A stretch of DNA of 64,000 nt. Source: Bacillus sp. RO1 (GTDB taxonomy: Bacteria; Bacillota; Bacilli; Bacillales; Bacillaceae_I). The DNA is taken from contig NZ_JAAZWB010000052.1 of the NCBI RefSeq assembly GCF_012524115.1, positions 44,269 through 108,268 on the forward strand, read 5' to 3'. The position numbers and the translations under genes were made by a program. Positions 9,055 through 18,562 of this stretch are shown piece after piece; the first letter of the stretch is position 1, and every line of letters starts with the position of its first letter. The notes under the pieces are model-generated. The model was not told the origin of the DNA, made no database searches, and saw nothing but the letters and a program-made list of their open reading frames with translations.

Positions 9055-9096
9055 TTTAGTAGATGATATTATTTTTTTGTGGGGGTGTACGAACAA

Positions 9097-10467
9097 GTGC
9101 ATATCATAGTAGTCGGTGTTAATTATAAAACGGCCCCTGTTGAAATACGTGAAAAATTGACATTTAATCCAGCTGATCTGAATAAGGCAATGGTAGCTCT
9201 GAAGGACCAGAAGTCCATCTTGGAAAACATCATTGTTTCTACCTGCAACCGTACGGAAGTTTATGCAGTAGTCGATCAGTTGCATACTGGACGTTATTAT
9301 ATTAAAGCTTTCCTTGCAGACTGGTTCGGTTTAGACAAGGAAGAGTTTTCTCCTTACTTGAACATATATGAACATGACGGGGCGATCGAGCATTTGTACC
9401 GGGTGTCCTGTGGATTAGATTCCATGGTACTTGGGGAAACACAAATTCTTGGTCAGATCCGTACAAGTTTTCTTGCCGCACAAGAACATAAAACGGTCGG
9501 AACCATCTTTAATCAATTATTTAAACAAGCCATCACTTTAGCGAAACGTGCGCATTCCGAAACAGATATCGGATCCAATGCCGTTTCAGTAAGTTATGCA
9601 GCGGTGGAGCTTGCCAAAAAGATTTTCGGGGATTTAAAAAACAAGCATGTATTAATTTTAGGCGCAGGGAAAATGGGAGAACTCGCCGTCCAGAATCTTC
9701 ACAGCAACGGGGTAGAAAAAGTTACGGTTATTAACCGTACTATGGAAAAAGCAACAAACCTGGCGAATCGTTTCGCAGGCCAGGCAAAGTCCATGCAGGA
9801 GCTTTCCTGTGCGTTGGTAGAAGCGGATATTCTTATCTCTTCTACCGGTGCCAAAGACTATGTTTTAACTAAAGACGATATGACCTATGTCGAGCGTATG
9901 AGAAAAGGCCGTCCACTTTTCATGGTGGATATTGCCGTTCCTCGGGATTTGGACCCTGAATTGGATAAGCTAGAGAGCGTCTTCTTATACGATATTGATG
10001 ATCTTGAGGGAATCGTCAATGCCAATTTGGCAGAGCGCAAGAAAGCGGCAGAAGAGATTGAACTGTTCATAGAAGAGGAGATTGTGGAGTTTAAACATTG
10101 GTTGAACACACTTGGTGTGGTTCCGGTCATTTCCGCATTACGTCAAAAGGCGTTGGATATTCAATCCGAAACGATGCAAAGTATCCAACGAAAACTTCCT
10201 CATCTTTCGGAGCGTGAGATTAAGGTCTTAAATAAACATACGAAAAGCATCATTAACCAGATGTTGCGCGACCCAATTTTACGAGCGAAAGAGCTTTCAG
10301 CCCAATCTGACGCAAAAGAATCTCTAGAACTGTTCACTAAAATCTTTAATATCGAAGAGGCGGTTCAACAAGAAGTTCAATCACAGTACTATACTGTGAA
10401 AAAGGAGAAGAGTTCTTCAGCTCCTGTAGGAATCCCGCTTCCTCAAGCTGCGACATACAGGTCGTAA
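9097..10467 (+). CDS. hemA: Glutamyl-tRNA reductase
   Basis: First enzyme of the C5 haem pathway: reduces glutamyl-tRNA(Glu) to glutamate-1-semialdehyde with NADPH. The catalytic thioester cysteine is Cys50 in [11 protein letters not shown]. The tRNA-recognition domain, the Rossmann NADPH domain ([16 protein letters not shown], about 190) and the C-terminal dimerisation helices follow. I use GTG 9097 rather than the longer frame because it gives [14 protein letters not shown], puts the active cysteine at position 50 as in the family, and follows TGGGGGTG. It heads the hemAXCDBL operon. In B. subtilis, HemA level is controlled by HemX and PerR. Confidence 0.96.
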   Translation: MHIIVVGVNYKTAPVEIREKLTFNPADLNKAMVALKDQKSILENIIVSTCNRTEVYAVVDQLHTGRYYIKAFLADWFGLDKEEFSPYLNIYEHDGAIEHLYRVSCGLDSMVLGETQILGQIRTSFLAAQEHKTVGTIFNQLFKQAITLAKRAHSETDIGSNAVSVSYAAVELAKKIFGDLKNKHVLILGAGKMGELAVQNLHSNGVEKVTVINRTMEKATNLANRFAGQAKSMQELSCALVEADILISSTGAKDYVLTKDDMTYVERMRKGRPLFMVDIAVPRDLDPELDKLESVFLYDIDDLEGIVNANLAERKKAAEEIELFIEEEIVEFKHWLNTLGVVPVISALRQKALDIQSETMQSIQRKLPHLSEREIKVLNKHTKSIINQMLRDPILRAKELSAQSDAKESLELFTKIFNIEEAVQQEVQSQYYTVKKEKSSSAPVGIPLPQAATYRS

Positions 10468-10482
10468 GAGAGGCTGTTAACT

Positions 10483-11316
10483 ATGCTAGAGATGACAATC
10501 GCAAGGCTATACGAATTAACGATTCTTCTTTATGCCTTAAGCGTGCTCTTATATTTTATTGATTTTCTTCAACATAACCAGAAGGCAAATAAAACAGCCT
10601 TCTGGTTACTTGCAATTGTATGGGTATTGCAAACGGTTTTCTTATTTTTACGAATGCTTGATACCGGTCGCTTCCCAATATTGACGCTTTATGAGGGTAT
10701 GTATTTCTATACGTGGGTATTGATTACCTTTTCTCTCGTTATTAACAGAATCTTAAGAGTTGACTTCATTGTGTTTTTTACAAATGTAATAGGATTTCTG
10801 GTATTGGCATTGCATACATTCACACCAGTACAGCATGAATCCCAAGTGGTTGCGCAAGCCTTAGTATCTGAGTTACTCATCATTCATATCACAATGGCAA
10901 TCCTTTCTTATGGTGCCTTTTCCCTGTCTTTCGTATTTTCCTTGTTATATGTCATTCAATATCGGCTGTTAAAGGAGAAAAAGTGGGGCAAACGGTTATT
11001 GCGGATTCAGGATTTGGCGAAACTTGATCATATGTCCTATGTATTGAATGTAATCGGAGTGCCGATGCTATTGCTTTCGTTAATATTAGGTAGCATTTGG
11101 GCGTCTGTTAAATTGTCTGAATTTCAATGGTATGACATGAAAGTGGTTGGCTCTTTCATTGTCATTACTGCATACAGTTATTATTTTTATCAAAGACTTG
11201 CCAAAGGAATTAGTGGAAAGGCTATAGCAAACTGGAATATTGCTGCGTTTTTAGTCGTCCTTATCAACTTTTTCTTGTTTGGCAGATTATCAAATTTTCA
11301 TTTTTGGATCTTATAG
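10483..11316 (+). CDS. hemX: HemX, cytochrome c assembly-like membrane protein
   Basis: 277-aa polytopic membrane protein with about eight hydrophobic helices, of the CcsA/CcmC-like superfamily. It contains a tryptophan-containing segment (SIWASVKLSEFQWYD) between the last helices. In B. subtilis, HemX lowers the amount of HemA. It lies 15 bases after hemA and 31 before hemC in the operon. A GAGAGG-like site precedes ATG 10483; ATG 10492 is a possible alternative start. Confidence 0.9.
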   Translation: MLEMTIARLYELTILLYALSVLLYFIDFLQHNQKANKTAFWLLAIVWVLQTVFLFLRMLDTGRFPILTLYEGMYFYTWVLITFSLVINRILRVDFIVFFTNVIGFLVLALHTFTPVQHESQVVAQALVSELLIIHITMAILSYGAFSLSFVFSLLYVIQYRLLKEKKWGKRLLRIQDLAKLDHMSYVLNVIGVPMLLLSLILGSIWASVKLSEFQWYDMKVVGSFIVITAYSYYFYQRLAKGISGKAIANWNIAAFLVVLINFFLFGRLSNFHFWIL

Positions 11317-11347
11317 GAATCCCATCGGCTTTGGGTAAGGAGGAAAT

Positions 11348-12280
11348 ATGAGAAAAATAATTGTAGGTTCTAGAAGAAGTAAGCTTGCTTTAACCCAAAC
11401 GAACTGGGTCATCGATCAACTGAAGGCATTAGGTGCGCCTTTTGATTTTGAAGTGAAGGAAATTGTTACAAAAGGAGATCAAATCCTTGATGTCACTTTA
11501 TCTAAAGTTGGTGGGAAAGGTCTTTTTGTAAAAGAAATTGAGCAGGCGATGCTTGATAAAGAAATAGACATGGCTGTTCACAGCATGAAAGATATGCCGG
11601 CTGTTTTACCGGAGGGCTTGATGATTGGTTGCATTCCTTTTCGTGAAGATCATCGCGATGCATTCATCTCTAAGGACCATGTGAAATTTGCTGATCTTCC
11701 AAGTGGATCCATTGTGGGAACTAGCAGTCTGCGCCGTGGAGCACAGCTGCTTGCCAAACGTCCTGATCTTGAGATCAAATGGATTCGAGGGAATATTGAT
11801 ACGCGTCTCGCAAAGCTTCAAAACGAAGACTATGATGCCATTATTTTAGCCGCAGCAGGGCTTGCAAGAATGGGATGGTCAAAAGATGTTGTGACAGAAT
11901 TCCTTGATGAGGATCTATGCTTGCCAGCTGTTGGACAAGGGGCTCTTTCCATAGAATGCCGGGAAGATGATACTGAATTGCTTGAAGCTTTAGGTTTGTT
12001 CACGGATTCTGTGACTCAAAAAGCAGTCACGGCGGAACGTGCTTTCCTTCACAAAATGGAAGGCGGATGCCAGGTGCCTATCGCAGGATATGCCTCTGTT
12101 GGCCAGGATGACAACATCACGCTGACGGTACTAGTAGGTGCACCAGACGGATCTGTACTTTATAAAGAAAGAATTACAGGAACAGATGCTGTGAAGGTCG
12201 GATTGGAAGCTGCTGAAAGTCTGACTGAACAGGGTGGAAAGAAATTAATTGATGATGTGAAAAAGGAGCTGGATCAATAA
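11348..12280 (+). CDS. hemC: Porphobilinogen deaminase (hydroxymethylbilane synthase)
   Basis: 310-aa cytosolic enzyme joining four porphobilinogens into hydroxymethylbilane. The dipyrromethane cofactor attaches at Cys241 in [12 protein letters not shown]. Substrate-binding sequences [21 protein letters not shown] and [12 protein letters not shown] are intact. AAGGAGGAAAT precedes the ATG. The stop overlaps the hemD start by one base (TAATG), so the pair is coupled. Confidence 0.97.
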   Translation: MRKIIVGSRRSKLALTQTNWVIDQLKALGAPFDFEVKEIVTKGDQILDVTLSKVGGKGLFVKEIEQAMLDKEIDMAVHSMKDMPAVLPEGLMIGCIPFREDHRDAFISKDHVKFADLPSGSIVGTSSLRRGAQLLAKRPDLEIKWIRGNIDTRLAKLQNEDYDAIILAAAGLARMGWSKDVVTEFLDEDLCLPAVGQGALSIECREDDTELLEALGLFTDSVTQKAVTAERAFLHKMEGGCQVPIAGYASVGQDDNITLTVLVGAPDGSVLYKERITGTDAVKVGLEAAESLTEQGGKKLIDDVKKELDQ

Positions 12281-13026
12281 TGGATCGTACTTTGCCTTTA
12301 GCCGATAAACGCATTCTTATTACAAGAAGCAATGAGCAGGCAAGGTACTTTTCCAAGCAGATTCAGTCACTCGGAGGGACCTCGCTTGAAGTCCCTCTTA
12401 TTCAATTTCAGCATGTTTCGGATAAAGAAAAGGTCGCTGCCGATATTAAGTCAAACATACCAGACTATGAGTGGATTGTTTATACGAGTGTAAACGGTGT
12501 GAAGTATTTCTTTGAACTCTATCAAGGTCATTTGCCAAACAAGATTGCAGTGGTCGGAGCTAAAACAAAACAAGCATTGGAAGCGCTTGGATATAAAGTG
12601 GACCTTGTCCCAAATAGGTTTTCTGCAGAAGATTTGATAGAAAGTTTTGCAAAAGAGACAATCAGTTCTATTTTGCTCATTCAAGGCAATCTCGCTCGGC
12701 CCCTTTTACGTGAAGAACTTAATAGAATAGGGTACAATGTTAAGCAGATAGTCGTATATGAAAACAAGATTCGTGTACCAGAGGAGAAGGAATGGAAATG
12801 GCTGAAAGAGGGAAAAGTTGACCTATACACATTTACCAGCCCTTCAACCGTACATAATTATATGGAACTTTTCGGGCTGCCAAAAGGTCCGGTGGCAACC
12901 ATTGGCCCAATAACCAGAAATGCTGCAGAAAAAGCGGGAATTAATGTGGCAATCAGTCCATCTGAGTATACAATGGACGGTCTCTTAGAAGAGATCGTGC
13001 AATATTTTAAAAGGGAGGATACATAA
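12280..13026 (+). CDS. hemD: Uroporphyrinogen-III synthase
   Basis: 248-aa HEM4 family enzyme that cyclises hydroxymethylbilane with inversion of ring D. The family diverges strongly, but the hallmark segments are seen: [10 protein letters not shown] at the start, DWIVYTS-like [15 protein letters not shown] and the C-terminal [12 protein letters not shown]. The position between hemC (one-base overlap) and hemB makes the call secure. Confidence 0.95.
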   Translation: MDRTLPLADKRILITRSNEQARYFSKQIQSLGGTSLEVPLIQFQHVSDKEKVAADIKSNIPDYEWIVYTSVNGVKYFFELYQGHLPNKIAVVGAKTKQALEALGYKVDLVPNRFSAEDLIESFAKETISSILLIQGNLARPLLREELNRIGYNVKQIVVYENKIRVPEEKEWKWLKEGKVDLYTFTSPSTVHNYMELFGLPKGPVATIGPITRNAAEKAGINVAISPSEYTMDGLLEEIVQYFKREDT

Positions 13027-13027
13027 T

Positions 13028-14011
13028 ATGAAAGACTTGCAATTTACTCGTCATCGCAGATTACGAAATTCAGATAACATGCGCTCATTGGTGCGTGAAA
13101 CATACCTACATAAGGAAGACTTCATCTACCCAATCTTTGTGGTGGAAGGGGAAAATATCCGCAATGAAGTTCCTTCTATGCCAGGCGTATACCACCTGTC
13201 CTTGGACCTGTTGAATGCAGAAATGGCGGAAGTTACGGACCTCGGCATCAAATCAGTTATTGTGTTCGGTGTGCCGAAAGAAAAAGATGAAGTGGGAACG
13301 CAAGCTTACCATGACCATGGCATTGTGCAGCAGGCTATCTCACAAATTAAAGAAAGCTTCCCTGAGCTTGTGGTCATTGCAGATACATGCCTGTGTCAAT
13401 ATACGTCCCACGGACATTGTGGAATTGTGGAAGAGGGTCGGATTTTAAATGATCCAACACTTGACCTGTTGGCGCGCACAGCTGTCAGCCAAGCGCGTGC
13501 AGGTGCGGACATCATTGCTCCTTCTAACATGATGGACGGATTTGTTGCGGCAATACGCGCTGGGTTGGATGAGAACGGCTTTGAAGATGTACCAATCATG
13601 TCCTATGCAGTAAAATACTCTTCCGCTTTCTACGGTCCATTCCGTGATGCAGCGCACAGCTCTCCTCAATTTGGAGACAGAAAAACGTATCAAATGGACC
13701 CTGCCAATCGCCAAGAAGCACTTCGTGAAGCAGAGTCTGACATGCTAGAAGGAGCGGACTTCCTAATTGTGAAGCCTGCCATGGCATACTTGGACATCAT
13801 CCGTGATGTGAAAAACAACTTCAATGTTCCGGTTGTAGCCTACAATGTGAGTGGCGAATACTCCATGATCAAAGCGGCAGCCATGAACGGATGGATCAAC
13901 GAACAAGAAGTGGTGATGGAAAAACTAATCGGCATGAAGCGCGCCGGTGTAGACTTAATCATCACCTACTACGCAAAAGACGTGGCTCGTTGGTTGGATG
14001 AGAAGAAATAA
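13028..14011 (+). CDS. hemB: Delta-aminolevulinic acid dehydratase (porphobilinogen synthase)
   Basis: 327-aa enzyme condensing two 5-aminolevulinates to porphobilinogen. The two Schiff-base lysines are in [17 protein letters not shown] and [10 protein letters not shown]. The cysteine-rich zinc site reads [14 protein letters not shown], so it is the zinc type. GGGAGG stands nine bases before ATG 13028, one base after the hemD stop. A dispersed repeat separates it from hemL. Confidence 0.97.
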   Translation: MKDLQFTRHRRLRNSDNMRSLVRETYLHKEDFIYPIFVVEGENIRNEVPSMPGVYHLSLDLLNAEMAEVTDLGIKSVIVFGVPKEKDEVGTQAYHDHGIVQQAISQIKESFPELVVIADTCLCQYTSHGHCGIVEEGRILNDPTLDLLARTAVSQARAGADIIAPSNMMDGFVAAIRAGLDENGFEDVPIMSYAVKYSSAFYGPFRDAAHSSPQFGDRKTYQMDPANRQEALREAESDMLEGADFLIVKPAMAYLDIIRDVKNNFNVPVVAYNVSGEYSMIKAAAMNGWINEQEVVMEKLIGMKRAGVDLIITYYAKDVARWLDEKK

Positions 14012-14029
14012 CCTGATTTACTAGGATGA

Positions 14030-14211
14030 GTGGATTGGAGCGGAAGGCACTTGACTCCTCGAAAATGCCTACGCATTTTCTTCGTGCGATGTCTTGCTGT
14101 CGAAGCATTCCTTGTCCTGCGGGAGGAAGGGACAGGGAAGACCCCGCAGGCGCAGCCGAGGAGGCTTCCGGACCGCCCGCGGAAAGCAAGTGCCTGCAGC
14201 GAAAAGGAACG
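14030..14211 (+). repeat. Dispersed intergenic repeat, copy D, carrying a 59-bp insertion
   Basis: Shares the core blocks with the other copies (TGGATTGGAGCGGAAGGC, CCTGCGGGAGG, AAGACCCCGCAGG, GAGGAGGCTTCC, CGCGGAAAGC), but 59 bases (14060-14118) interrupt it between two TCCT tetranucleotides. The insert contains a perfect hairpin GAAAATGC-CTAC-GCATTTTC (14061-14080). Its outer ends are degenerate. It lies inside the hem operon, between hemB and hemL. Confidence 0.82.
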
Positions 14212-14261
14212 GTTAAGTTTAGTTGTAATCCATTTCAGATAAAAGAAAGGATGATAGAAGA

Positions 14262-15551
14262 ATGAGAAGTTATGAAAAGTCTAAAGAAGCTTTTATAGAA
14301 GCGTCCAAACTGATGCCAGGCGGCGTGAACAGCCCAGTACGTGCCTTTAAATCAGTAGACATGGACCCAATCTTCATGGAGCGAGGAAAAGGCTCTAAAA
14401 TTTACGATGTGGACGGGAACGAATACATAGATTATGTCCTTTCATGGGGACCCCTAATTCACGGCCACTCCAATGATCGCGTAGTGGAAGCAATTAAAAA
14501 AGTAACAGAATCAGGGACAAGCTTTGGTGCTCCGACACTTATCGAGAACGAGCTTGCAAAGCTAGTTATTGAAAGAGTACCTTCCATCGAAGTAGTGCGA
14601 ATGGTGAGCTCCGGAACAGAAGCTACGATGAGTGCGCTTCGTTTAGCACGTGGATACACAGGACGCAACAAAATCATCAAGTTTGAAGGCTGCTACCATG
14701 GCCATGGCGATTCCCTCTTGATTAAAGCAGGTTCTGGTGTCGCTACGCTTGGATTGCCTGACAGCCCTGGTGTCCCTGAAGGTGTCGCGCAAAACACGAT
14801 TACTGTACCTTACAATGACTTGGAAAGCATCCGTTATGCATTCAAGGAATTCGGAGACGACATCGCTGGTGTCATTGTGGAGCCTGTTGCAGGTAACATG
14901 GGAGTGGTTCCGCCTCAACCAGGTTTCTTGGAAGGCTTGCGTGAGGTAACGACAGAATATGGCGCAGTATTGATTTTTGATGAGGTAATGACAGGTTTCC
15001 GTGTGGATTACCATTGTGCGCAAGGATATTACGGCGTAACACCTGACTTGACATGTCTTGGAAAAGTAATCGGCGGCGGTCTGCCTGTTGGTGCATACGG
15101 CGGTAAAGCCGAGATTATGGCGCAGGTTGCTCCAAGCGGACCGATCTATCAGGCTGGAACATTGTCTGGTAACCCGCTTGCCATGACAGCTGGATATGAA
15201 ACCTTAGCCCAATTGACACCTGAAACGTATAAAGAGTTCGGCAAAAAAGCGGATCGATTAGAAGAGGGGATTGTCGCTTTAGGTGAGAAGTACAATGTGC
15301 CTGTATCGGTTAACCGTGCAGGTTCTATGATCGGTTTCTTCTTCAATAGTGAGGAAGTTGTTAACTATGATGTAGCGAAGTCTTCGGATTTAGGTTATTT
15401 CGCAAAGTTCTTCCGTGAGATGGCAAACAATGGAGTATTCCTACCACCATCCCAGTTCGAAGGATTGTTCTTATCCACAGCTCATAGTGATGAGGATATT
15501 GAAAAGACATTAGAAGCGATTGAAAAATCGTTTTCTGCGATAAAAGGATAA
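14262..15551 (+). CDS. hemL: Glutamate-1-semialdehyde 2,1-aminomutase
   Basis: 429-aa PLP enzyme of aminotransferase class III that makes 5-aminolevulinate from glutamate-1-semialdehyde. The PLP-lysine lies in [17 protein letters not shown] and the cofactor aspartate in [11 protein letters not shown]. The start sequence [24 protein letters not shown] is typical. AGAAAGGATGATAG precedes ATG 14262. It is the last gene of the haem operon and is followed by a terminator. Confidence 0.97.
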   Translation: MRSYEKSKEAFIEASKLMPGGVNSPVRAFKSVDMDPIFMERGKGSKIYDVDGNEYIDYVLSWGPLIHGHSNDRVVEAIKKVTESGTSFGAPTLIENELAKLVIERVPSIEVVRMVSSGTEATMSALRLARGYTGRNKIIKFEGCYHGHGDSLLIKAGSGVATLGLPDSPGVPEGVAQNTITVPYNDLESIRYAFKEFGDDIAGVIVEPVAGNMGVVPPQPGFLEGLREVTTEYGAVLIFDEVMTGFRVDYHCAQGYYGVTPDLTCLGKVIGGGLPVGAYGGKAEIMAQVAPSGPIYQAGTLSGNPLAMTAGYETLAQLTPETYKEFGKKADRLEEGIVALGEKYNVPVSVNRAGSMIGFFFNSEEVVNYDVAKSSDLGYFAKFFREMANNGVFLPPSQFEGLFLSTAHSDEDIEKTLEAIEKSFSAIKG

Positions 15552-15578
15552 AGATTAGTTTCTATGAGTAGTAAGGAG

Positions 15579-15620
15579 GCCCGCCCTGATGCATTAGTTT
15601 GCATGAGGGCGGGTTTTTTT
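15579..15620 (+). terminator. Terminator of the hem operon
   Basis: CCCGCCCTGATGCA pairs with TGCATGAGGGCGGG around a short loop and is followed by seven Ts. Confidence 0.9.
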
Positions 15621-15667
15621 GGGGTGTTTAGGTGAATTTTGGGTGGTGGTCATGCGGTGCAAAGAGT

Positions 15668-15793
15668 GTTGTGCATTTCCCATGTGAGCTTCTACATTTC
15701 CTGGATAACCTTCTACACTTTTCAAAACAACTTCTGCATTTCCCAGCCTCCCTTCTACCGTTCATAAGATACCTTCTACACTTAAACCCCAAA
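15668..15793. repeat. 21-bp tandem repeat, about six degenerate units
   Basis: Units start at 15668, 15689, 15710, 15731, 15752 and 15773, exactly 21 bases apart, each beginning CTTCTACATTTCC or close to it. Because 21 is a multiple of three, one plus frame reads as a heptapeptide repeat LLHFxxx, but there is no convincing start site or codon signal. The rest of the 15621-15950 gap holds only AT/AC-rich sequence and the short palindromic repeat at 15891-15940. Confidence 0.75.
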
Positions 15794-15890
15794 CCTCCAC
15801 CAAAATACCACTAAAAACAAACACCATAACATCAAATCACCACCCAAATCATACAATCTAACTAACGCCCCAGAATGAAAAGCCCCCTTC

Positions 15891-15940
15891 GACACACGTC
15901 GTAAATCTCCTGCAAGGGTCTGACCCCCCTTCAAATTTTT
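15891..15940 (+). repeat. Short dispersed repeat centred on a GGGTCTGACCC palindrome, copy 1
   Basis: TCGACA...CGT...AAATC.CCT...GGGTCTGACCCCCCTT followed by a T-rich tract. A second copy lies at 59831-59885. The palindrome plus T tract looks like a tiny terminator. Confidence 0.55.
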
Positions 15941-15951
15941 CTTTTAACTAT

Positions 15952-15980
15952 TCATATTCTCCCAAATTCCATCATACATC
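15952..15980 (+). promoter_or_regulatory. Sigma-E promoter of spoVID
   Basis: TCATATT (15952-15958), a 14-base spacer and CATACATC (15973-15980) fit the sigma-E consensus KMATATT-N14-CATACAMT, the -35 perfectly and the -10 at six of eight. spoVID is a known mother-cell, sigma-E-dependent gene in B. subtilis. Confidence 0.6.
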
Positions 15981-16027
15981 TTTATTGATATAGTAAATTT
16001 TTGATAGGTGTGAAAGGAGGAACCCCT

Positions 16028-17287
16028 TTGTCTTCAGAACAGCAATCGTGCTTGCGGTTTTCAGTAGAGGAATCGATATGGTTTCAAAAGGGACAGGAAG
16101 TATCTGAGCTTATCTCCATTGCGTTAGATCCTGATATACAAATTTATGAGCAGGACCAATATGTTTCCATACGTGGAGCTTTATTATTAGCGGGGGAATA
16201 TCATGTGAATGCGGAGGCGGACGATGAGGAGGAGTATCAACCTCAAGCCCGTGTTGTACAGGAAGTAGAGCAGCGAGAAGATGGTGTCTGCGTATTGAAT
16301 CATCGCTTTCCAGTCGATATTACGATACCAAAGAACAGAATTCAAAGTTTAGACGATATTTATGTGGCGATAGAGTCATTCGACTACAGCGTCCCAACTC
16401 GAGGATGCCTGCAATTGGATGCGGAGTTGTCCATCTCTGGTATTTATGGGCATCAGCAAAGTGCCCCAGCCTGGGAAGAGGATCAGGAAGAATCATTTGA
16501 GTATGAAGTGGAACCTAACCGGGACCATGAAGAGTCTTATGCTTCACAAAATCAATCACACCTTTACGATCAAGAAACAGATCAAGAAACAGAACAAGAA
16601 ACACAACAAGAAACAGAAGCTACACAAGAAGAACAAGAAGAGGCTTTCGAATACGAACCAATGTATCGCAGTGCAAACTCCGATAACGAATACGAAGAAG
16701 ATAACTACCAGTACTATACAGAGGACGATGAAGACGAAGAAGAAGAGATCCTCAATCAAGATGAAGTAGATAGGAATATGCAATACAATTACAATGAAGA
16801 TGGTGAATATGCCCCGTTTGAAGTGGAAGCCAGAAAGTCTCCTGTTGTAGAGGAAGAAGCGCCATATAATCCTGCTGACTTTATTTATCAAAATAAAGAA
16901 GAGGACGCTTATGCCCCGCTACATTCCTTACATGCAGGTAAACACTATCAAAACGAGGACGAAGCATCAAACGTTGTTTCCTTATTTGATAAAAGGAAAG
17001 GCCAACAGGCGGTTGCAGATCCGCAGCAATATGAGGAGCATTCCGATGAGCCAAGGGATGAGAATGATTTATCCCTGACTAAAATTTTTGCAGATGAAGG
17101 TGGAGATGATTTCACCAAATTGAAAATATGCATTGTGCAGCAAGGAGAGTCGATGGACCATATAGCTGAACGATATGATGTCTCCATTCAGCAGTTGATC
17201 AGGGTCAATAGGCTTTCCACAGATGATCATATTAACGAAGGGCAGTTGTTATATATTCCGGTAAAGGCTTCCTCTAAGAGTCAATAA
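16028..17287 (+). CDS. spoVID: Spore morphogenesis protein SpoVID
   Basis: 419-aa spore-coat encasement protein. The conserved N-terminal domain (about 1-135, RFSVEESIWFQKGQEVSEL ... VSIRGALLLAGEY) recruits coat proteins. The middle is highly acidic with QET/QQE repeats (about 180-260), and a LysM domain closes the protein (about 370-414, IVQQGESMDHIAERYDVS). TTG 16028 is taken as start because AAAGGAGGA stands six bases before it and the longer frame adds nothing conserved. ysxE follows, as in B. subtilis. Confidence 0.92.
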   Translation: MSSEQQSCLRFSVEESIWFQKGQEVSELISIALDPDIQIYEQDQYVSIRGALLLAGEYHVNAEADDEEEYQPQARVVQEVEQREDGVCVLNHRFPVDITIPKNRIQSLDDIYVAIESFDYSVPTRGCLQLDAELSISGIYGHQQSAPAWEEDQEESFEYEVEPNRDHEESYASQNQSHLYDQETDQETEQETQQETEATQEEQEEAFEYEPMYRSANSDNEYEEDNYQYYTEDDEDEEEEILNQDEVDRNMQYNYNEDGEYAPFEVEARKSPVVEEEAPYNPADFIYQNKEEDAYAPLHSLHAGKHYQNEDEASNVVSLFDKRKGQQAVADPQQYEEHSDEPRDENDLSLTKIFADEGGDDFTKLKICIVQQGESMDHIAERYDVSIQQLIRVNRLSTDDHINEGQLLYIPVKASSKSQ

Positions 17288-17299
17288 CCGGCTTTGGAG

Positions 17300-17339
17300 G
17301 AAAGTGAGGAAGGGGTGACCTTTTCTCACTTCTTTTTTA
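17300..17339 (+). terminator. Hairpin between spoVID and ysxE
   Basis: AAGTGAG pairs with CTCACTT, with an inner GAAGG/CCTTT pairing, then C and six Ts. It may be a partial terminator that lowers ysxE expression relative to spoVID. Confidence 0.6.
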
Positions 17340-17371
17340 CCTGAAAATATCAGAGGAAGTGAGTTTTCGCG

Positions 17372-18412
17372 ATGCAGACAAATGAGCAAAGCGTAGAAGA
17401 GTTAATGTATCAATATGGCATCGTACCTGAATTTATAGAACAGCATAGTGGGGTTTGGAGAGTTGCAACGAATAAAGGTGCATTTGCCCTTAAAAAAATT
17501 AAAAAAGAACAGGCATATCCATTGTTCCGCAATATTCATTCCCTCTTTCAGCGTGGAATCAAGACGGTGGTTCCCATCTATCAGACAAGACAAGGCTATT
17601 ATTTTATTGAAAGTTATTCAGATGCATACTACTTGATGCCGTGGATTGAGGACAATGAGGAGAGGGAGCTGGATTTCAAAGACAGCTTGATGTTCAAAGA
17701 GCTTGCCAAACTTCATAGCATGACTGTACAAGAAAAGGAATATCCAGAAGAGGAGATTACCGCATTTTACGACCGGCTTTCGGAGGAATGGACGAAAGAG
17801 CAAGAAGACTTAGAGAAATTTGTGGATGTATGTGAGAAAAGGCTGTATATGTCCCCCTTTGAGCTTCAAGTTTGCACCTACGCTCATGAAATATCACTTG
17901 CTCAGAAATTCTCCCTGCAGAAGCTGGAAAACTGGCAGGAGGCGGTTAAGGAAACGAAAAAACACCGTGTGGCCATGACACATGGAAGGGTTTCGTTTCA
18001 CCACTTTGTCAAAGATACAGAGGGCAGGGGCTATTTTATTAGCTGGGAACGAGCAAAGCAAGCTGCACCTGCAAACGACCTTATCTCCTTCTATCAACGA
18101 TATTTACGAACATATCCACTTTTCTGTGATGACTGTATTGACTGGTTCTATGTATATCAAAAAGGTTTTAGCCTCCAAGAATATGAAAAAGATCTTACAC
18201 TAAGTTATCTTTCTCATCCCGCGTCTTTTATGCAGGCAGTAACGCAGTTTCAACAGCCGCAGAATCCAAACCAAAGGCGAGTTCTTTCGGAAAGGGAATT
18301 GGTAAAAAAAATTCAGGGAAGCTATTGGCTAGCCAAAAATATTGAGTATGTAGCAGGCAGGATCAATCAGATTGAAGAGCAAAATAAAAACAAAGAGGCC
18401 CAAACCAGTTAA
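17372..18412 (+). CDS. ysxE: Spore coat protein YsxE (CotS/YutH kinase-like family)
   Basis: 346-aa protein with a degenerate aminoglycoside-phosphotransferase/protein-kinase-like fold: NKGAFALKKIKKEQAY fits the ATP-binding lysine region and THGRVSFHHF replaces the usual catalytic HGDLHxxN loop. Several coat proteins (CotS, YutH) share this fold. The catalytic loop looks altered (HGRVSFHHF), so kinase activity is doubtful. GAGGAAGTGAG precedes ATG 17372. It sits directly downstream of spoVID, as in B. subtilis, where the protein is found in the coat. Confidence 0.85.
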   Translation: MQTNEQSVEELMYQYGIVPEFIEQHSGVWRVATNKGAFALKKIKKEQAYPLFRNIHSLFQRGIKTVVPIYQTRQGYYFIESYSDAYYLMPWIEDNEERELDFKDSLMFKELAKLHSMTVQEKEYPEEEITAFYDRLSEEWTKEQEDLEKFVDVCEKRLYMSPFELQVCTYAHEISLAQKFSLQKLENWQEAVKETKKHRVAMTHGRVSFHHFVKDTEGRGYFISWERAKQAAPANDLISFYQRYLRTYPLFCDDCIDWFYVYQKGFSLQEYEKDLTLSYLSHPASFMQAVTQFQQPQNPNQRRVLSERELVKKIQGSYWLAKNIEYVAGRINQIEEQNKNKEAQTS

Positions 18413-18430
18413 GCTGGGATGGGCCTTTTC
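18395..18430 (+). terminator. Terminator overlapping the ysxE stop
   Basis: AGGCCCA pairs with TGGGCCT, with inner CCAG/CTGG, followed by TTTTC. The stem begins within the last ysxE codons. Confidence 0.8.
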
Positions 18431-18431
18431 A

Positions 18432-18452
18432 TTGATAAATAGTTATTATCAA
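18432..18452. repeat. Inverted repeat upstream of the HTH-Mrr gene
   Basis: TTGATAA (18432-18438) and TTATCAA (18446-18452) flank seven bases, about 110 bp before the nuclease gene. It is symmetrical like an operator, but no regulator is recognisable. Confidence 0.3.
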
Positions 18453-18562
18453 TTTGATTTTTAAAATACCTTACTTATTAGGAATATACTTACATAAAAT
18501 GAAGTAAATTCATGTTAATATATTAATAACGTAAGAAATTTGGTTAGATTGGAGGGAGATAA

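Noticed and set aside
14026..14265. Short plus-strand frames between hemB and hemL
   Set aside because: They are translations of repeat copy D with no ribosome binding site.
15632..15814. 60-aa frame with LLHFxxx heptapeptide repeats
   Set aside because: It is the translation of the 21-bp tandem array. There is no ribosome binding site, and the related array behind valS is interrupted by a 22-base step, so coding is unlikely.
16419..16891. Frames in spoVID on both strands (116 and 111 aa)
   Set aside because: They are shadows caused by the A-rich acidic repeat region of spoVID and have no start signals.
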